DNA of 8,741 nucleotides from contig JASHQP010000727.1 of the NCBI GenBank assembly GCA_030039095.1, positions 1-8,741 of the forward strand, given 5' to 3'. Made by a program: the position numbers and the translations under genes. Each line of letters opens with the position of its first letter. Within the stretch, counting starts at the first letter, position 1. Under the pieces are notes generated by a model that was given only the letters and a program-made list of their open reading frames with translations, ran no database searches and was not told the origin of the DNA. Below, piece after piece: positions 6,948 to 8,741 of this stretch. This stretch comes from Streptosporangiaceae bacterium (GTDB taxonomy: Bacteria; Actinomycetota; Actinomycetes; Streptosporangiales; Streptosporangiaceae).

Positions 6948-6953
6948 CTCCTT
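6948..6953 (-). promoter_or_regulatory. Ribosome binding site deciding the copy 1 start
   Basis: AAGGAG on the minus strand lies 8 bases before the ATG at 6937-6939, an ideal spacing. It supports that start over the longer frame opening at 7011. Confidence 0.75.
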
Positions 6954-7056
6954 GGCACGGGGAGCCCGCCCGAGCAGACGTCATCGTCCCCCCGGCGTGC
7001 TCCGACAACACACGACCTGCTCGCGCCGGCGCACCCCCCCTCAGGGGCGCGGCGCT

Positions 7057-7082
7057 GTCCGCACCGCCGAAGCGGCGCGGAC
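7057..7082 (-). other. Stable hairpin with a C(UUCG)G tetraloop in the copy 1 leader
   Basis: The arms 7057-7067 and 7072-7082 pair over 11 bp with one mismatch. Read on the minus (transcribed) strand the loop is C-UUCG-G, the exceptionally stable tetraloop; on the plus strand it would be CGAA. This strand preference suggests an RNA element in the leader of the downstream gene, such as an attenuator, a stability element or a late terminator. The role is inference. Confidence 0.45.
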
Positions 7083-7095
7083 CTTGATGACGCTT

Positions 7096-7146
7096 GTTTC
7101 CGCGGCGCTGCTGTTTCCGCGGCGCTGCTGTCTCCGCGGCGCTGCC
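7096..7146. repeat. Three tandem 17-bp repeats
   Basis: The units at 7096-7112 and 7113-7129 are identical (GTTTCCGCGGCGCTGCT). The third, 7130-7146, differs at two positions (T to C in the fourth base-block, final T to C). Each unit contains the palindrome CCGCGG. The repeats lie about 160-210 bases upstream of the copy 1 start. Confidence 0.85.
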
Positions 7147-7207
7147 CTGCCGCGCCGCCCTGGCGGATCACGGATTCCGCCGCACGTCCTGCCGCTGAGC
7201 CCAGCCG

Positions 7208-7217
7208 AGCACGTGCT
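7208..7217. promoter_or_regulatory. Perfect 10-bp palindrome AGCACGTGCT (candidate operator)
   Basis: This perfect dyad is centred on CACGTG. It begins seven bases after the TAGGTT box when read on the minus strand, so it would cover the expected transcription start. That is a position suited to a repressor. No regulator gene is visible, and a 10-bp palindrome can arise by chance. Confidence 0.3.
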
Positions 7218-7223
7218 TACCTC

Positions 7224-7229
7224 AACCTA
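7224..7229 (-). promoter_or_regulatory. Candidate -10 box (TAGGTT) for solute-binding copy 1
   Basis: TAGGTT fits the actinobacterial -10 pattern and follows the CCCCGGG hairpin by four bases on the minus strand. No TTGACA-like -35 is present; the hairpin occupies that place. The predicted leader to the copy 1 start is about 280 bases. Confidence 0.25.
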
Positions 7230-7233
7230 CGAA

Positions 7234-7250
7234 CCCCGGGTTGCCCGGGG
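7234..7250 (-). terminator. Hairpin CCCCGGG-CAA-CCCGGGG after solute-binding copy 2
   Basis: This is a perfect 7-bp stem with a 3-base loop, about 90 bases downstream of the copy 2 stop, followed by TTCGTAGG and no U tract. It is a plausible terminator for the upstream copy, though the distance from the stop is long. It could equally be part of the next promoter region. Confidence 0.35.
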
Positions 7251-7338
7251 CATCCGCCTGAGGCCGCGGCTCGGAAATCGTGACGGATCAGTTATCGGTC
7301 TGCCACCGTGTGGTTACCCGGCGTGACACCATGCCCCG

Positions 7339-8741
7339 TTACTTCACGTAGTACCAGTTTTCGGGGGTTATATCGAGCGTCGGGCTCTGCGGGGTGACGC
7401 CCTTCAGGCCGTCGGCGACCTCGGTCAGCTGGTAGTCAGCGTTGGGCTCCCACTCCACCGGAAGCTGCGTCGCCAGGTAGTCCTGCCACTGATACATGTA
7501 GCTCAGGTTGCCGCTGGTGAGCGTTTTGCTGATCAGCCCGTCGTTGGCCGCGTCGCAGTAACCGCCCGAGTTCGCGACGGCACCACACTTGAACAGCTCC
7601 TCGCCGGTCGGCAGGAAGTTGGGGGCGAACGACCAGCCCCCGCCCCAGTTCCCCATGTCCCAGTCGCACGGCGACTTGGTGACCACGCAGTTGCCTCCGG
7701 CGGTGGCGGTGACCTCGTTGAACGGCTGCGGCTCGATGTTGAGCTTGATCCCGAGCGTGGCCGCGTTGGACTGCAGTTGGGTCATCTCCGAGGTGATCCA
7801 GGAAATCCCGGTCGCATAGGGGAAGTTGAAGCTCAGTCCCTGGCCCTTCTTGATCCCCGGCCCGCATTTGGCCGGGTCCGAGCAGGTGGTCACGCCGTTC
7901 GGCACCACGGTCCAGCCGTGGCTGGTCAGCAGCGCCTTCGCCTTGCTCGGGTCGTAGGGGAACTGGGTGCCCTGCTTGCCCTTCGGGGACAGGAACGTGG
8001 TCTGCGGCGTGTTCGGGACCGGCCCGACGGTGGCCGTCCCATAACCGCGCAGCGGCCCGGCGATGACAGCGGCCTGATTCATCAGGTAGGCGAGCGCCTC
8101 ACGGAAATACAGCTGCTTGAAGACCGGGCCGTTGCCGGTGGTCGACTGGTAGTTCAGCACGTAGTAGTTGATGCCCCAGATCTCCCAGGGGTCCAGCGTG
8201 TAGCCCCTGGCGGACAGCGGATTTCTTCCCACCGCCGCACTGGCCGGCTTGGCCGGGGCGTCCTGGGTGGGCAGGTAGCCAACGTCGATCTTGGTGCTGG
8301 AGCTGGGTGACTGCAGCACGTCGTACTCGGCCGCATCCGTGGTGAACGGCACCTCCTCGAACGCCGCCAGCCTCGGCTTGACCGGCCCGGAGTAGGACTT
8401 GTTCGGCACGAACGTGACGTGCCCGTCGGCGTTGAACGAGCGCAGCTTCCACGGCCCGTCCACGACGCTCCAGATCGGCGACGTCGCGTACGTGCTCAGA
8501 TCCTTGGACTGGGTGTTCAGGTAGCTGAACACGGCGGCGCAGTCGCTGACCGTGGTGGCGCAGCTGCTCGGCCCGGACGCGGTCCGGTCCCAGGCGGCGG
8601 GCATCGGGGTGACCTGGCTGAGCTCGTTGTACTGGAACCAGGTGGGCGAATACGCCTGGTCCATCACCATCGTCAGCTCGGTGGGGCTGACCACGGTGAT
8701 GTCCTTCACGTTGTCGGGGAAACCGGTGAAGCCGCCGAAAT
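7339..8741 (-). CDS. Solute-binding protein of a peptide-type ABC transporter (family 5), copy 2 (N-terminus off window)
   Basis: The frame ends in TAA at 7339-7341 and stays open to the right edge, giving 466 visible residues. A start at the GTG near 8709 is not credible, because the ten codons before it (FGGFTGFPDN) continue the alignment with copy 1 (YVAYTNFPAD). By that alignment about 150 N-terminal residues, including the signal peptide, lie outside the window. By eye roughly three quarters of residues match copy 1. Identical stretches include SPSSSTKIDVGYLP, SFNADGHVTFVPNK-like and ATGISWITSEMTQLQSNAA. Copy 2 has a two-residue insert (SAR context near NPLSARGYTL) and lacks five residues of the KPGSGSGEC loop. 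It keeps the three cysteine pairs of copy 1 and adds two cysteines (LFKCGAVANSGGYCD). It is probably a lipoprotein like its neighbour. The substrate is unknown. Confidence 0.88.
   Translation of the reverse strand, partial: FGGFTGFPDNVKDITVVSPTELTMVMDQAYSPTWFQYNELSQVTPMPAAWDRTASGPSSCATTVSDCAAVFSYLNTQSKDLSTYATSPIWSVVDGPWKLRSFNADGHVTFVPNKSYSGPVKPRLAAFEEVPFTTDAAEYDVLQSPSSSTKIDVGYLPTQDAPAKPASAAVGRNPLSARGYTLDPWEIWGINYYVLNYQSTTGNGPVFKQLYFREALAYLMNQAAVIAGPLRGYGTATVGPVPNTPQTTFLSPKGKQGTQFPYDPSKAKALLTSHGWTVVPNGVTTCSDPAKCGPGIKKGQGLSFNFPYATGISWITSEMTQLQSNAATLGIKLNIEPQPFNEVTATAGGNCVVTKSPCDWDMGNWGGGWSFAPNFLPTGEELFKCGAVANSGGYCDAANDGLISKTLTSGNLSYMYQWQDYLATQLPVEWEPNADYQLTEVADGLKGVTPQSPTLDITPENWYYVK

Larger units (their letters stand above)
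6940..7338. other. Structured intergenic region between the two solute-binding genes
   Basis: About 400 bases without a convincing gene. Reading in the direction of transcription it holds a CCCCGGG hairpin (7234-7250), a TAGGTT box (7224-7229), a 10-bp palindrome (7208-7217), a small GGCGGA/TCCGCC dyad (7162-7181), three 17-bp tandem repeats (7096-7146), a UUCG-loop hairpin (7057-7082) and the ribosome binding site of the downstream copy. The layout suits a terminator for the upstream copy followed by a promoter and a long leader of about 280 bases for the downstream copy. Confidence 0.55.

Noticed and set aside
6940..7011. Upstream in-frame start for copy 1 (24 extra residues)
   Set aside because: It would put an uncharacteristic segment before the basic signal region. 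The ATG at 6937-6939 has an ideal AAGGAG and gives a standard lipoprotein signal peptide.
7096..7146. CRISPR-like array
   Set aside because: The repeats are directly adjacent with no spacers and only 17 bp long, so this is a simple tandem repeat.
6062..7171. Minus-strand frame of 369 codons overlapping copy 1 in another frame
   Set aside because: Its composition is an Arg/His/Gly-rich frame-shifted shadow of copy 1, with no family motif.
6916..7326. Plus-strand frame of 136 codons covering the gap between the two solute-binding genes
   Set aside because: Arg/Pro-rich, no good ribosome binding site or homology, and it runs through repeats and hairpins. It probably exists only because stops are rare in GC-rich DNA.

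Overview
The window is GC-rich DNA that reads as a filamentous, MreB-containing actinomycete (Streptomyces/Streptosporangiales/Frankiales-like). The clues are the strongly GC-biased codons, the GTG starts, the folC-DUF4233-mreB-mreC-mreD order, and an MreB sequence very close to the actinobacterial type. Genus cannot be decided from the sequence. Every gene I accept lies on the minus strand, so transcription runs from right to left. No tRNA, rRNA, CRISPR array, transposase or phage gene was seen.

Right third (about 4950-8741): two tandem paralogous genes encode family 5 (peptide/nickel type) extracellular solute-binding proteins. The upstream copy (stop at 7339) runs off the right edge and lacks its N-terminus. 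The downstream copy (5074-6939) is complete and has a lipoprotein signal peptide. A gap of about 400 bp between them has no gene but is rich in structure: a CCCCGGG hairpin, a TAGGTT -10-like box, a 10-bp palindrome, three tandem 17-bp repeats and a hairpin with a UUCG loop. The downstream copy ends at a perfect GC-only inverted repeat, probably a terminator.

Middle (3063-4945): folC (folylpolyglutamate/dihydrofolate synthase) overlaps a small DUF4233 membrane-protein gene by ATGA. This pair is conserved in actinobacteria. The ndk gene that normally follows is absent. In its place is a gene-poor stretch of about 340 bp upstream of mreB, containing a possible 28-codon leader ORF whose stop overlaps the mreB start.

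Left third (1-2723): mreB, mreC and the 5' part of mreD form the elongasome/spore-wall morphogenesis cluster. mreB encodes the actin-like filament, mreC the periplasmic scaffold and mreD its membrane partner. PBP2 and RodA genes would be expected beyond the left edge. The mreB-mreC gap holds strong GC hairpins ending just before the mreC ribosome binding site.

Most of this is recognisable housekeeping and transport DNA, and I did not find a convincing new multi-gene system. The points most worth a second look are the missing ndk, the possible mreB leader ORF, the duplicated solute-binding genes at the folC edge (including an extra cysteine pair in one copy), and the structured leader between the two copies.
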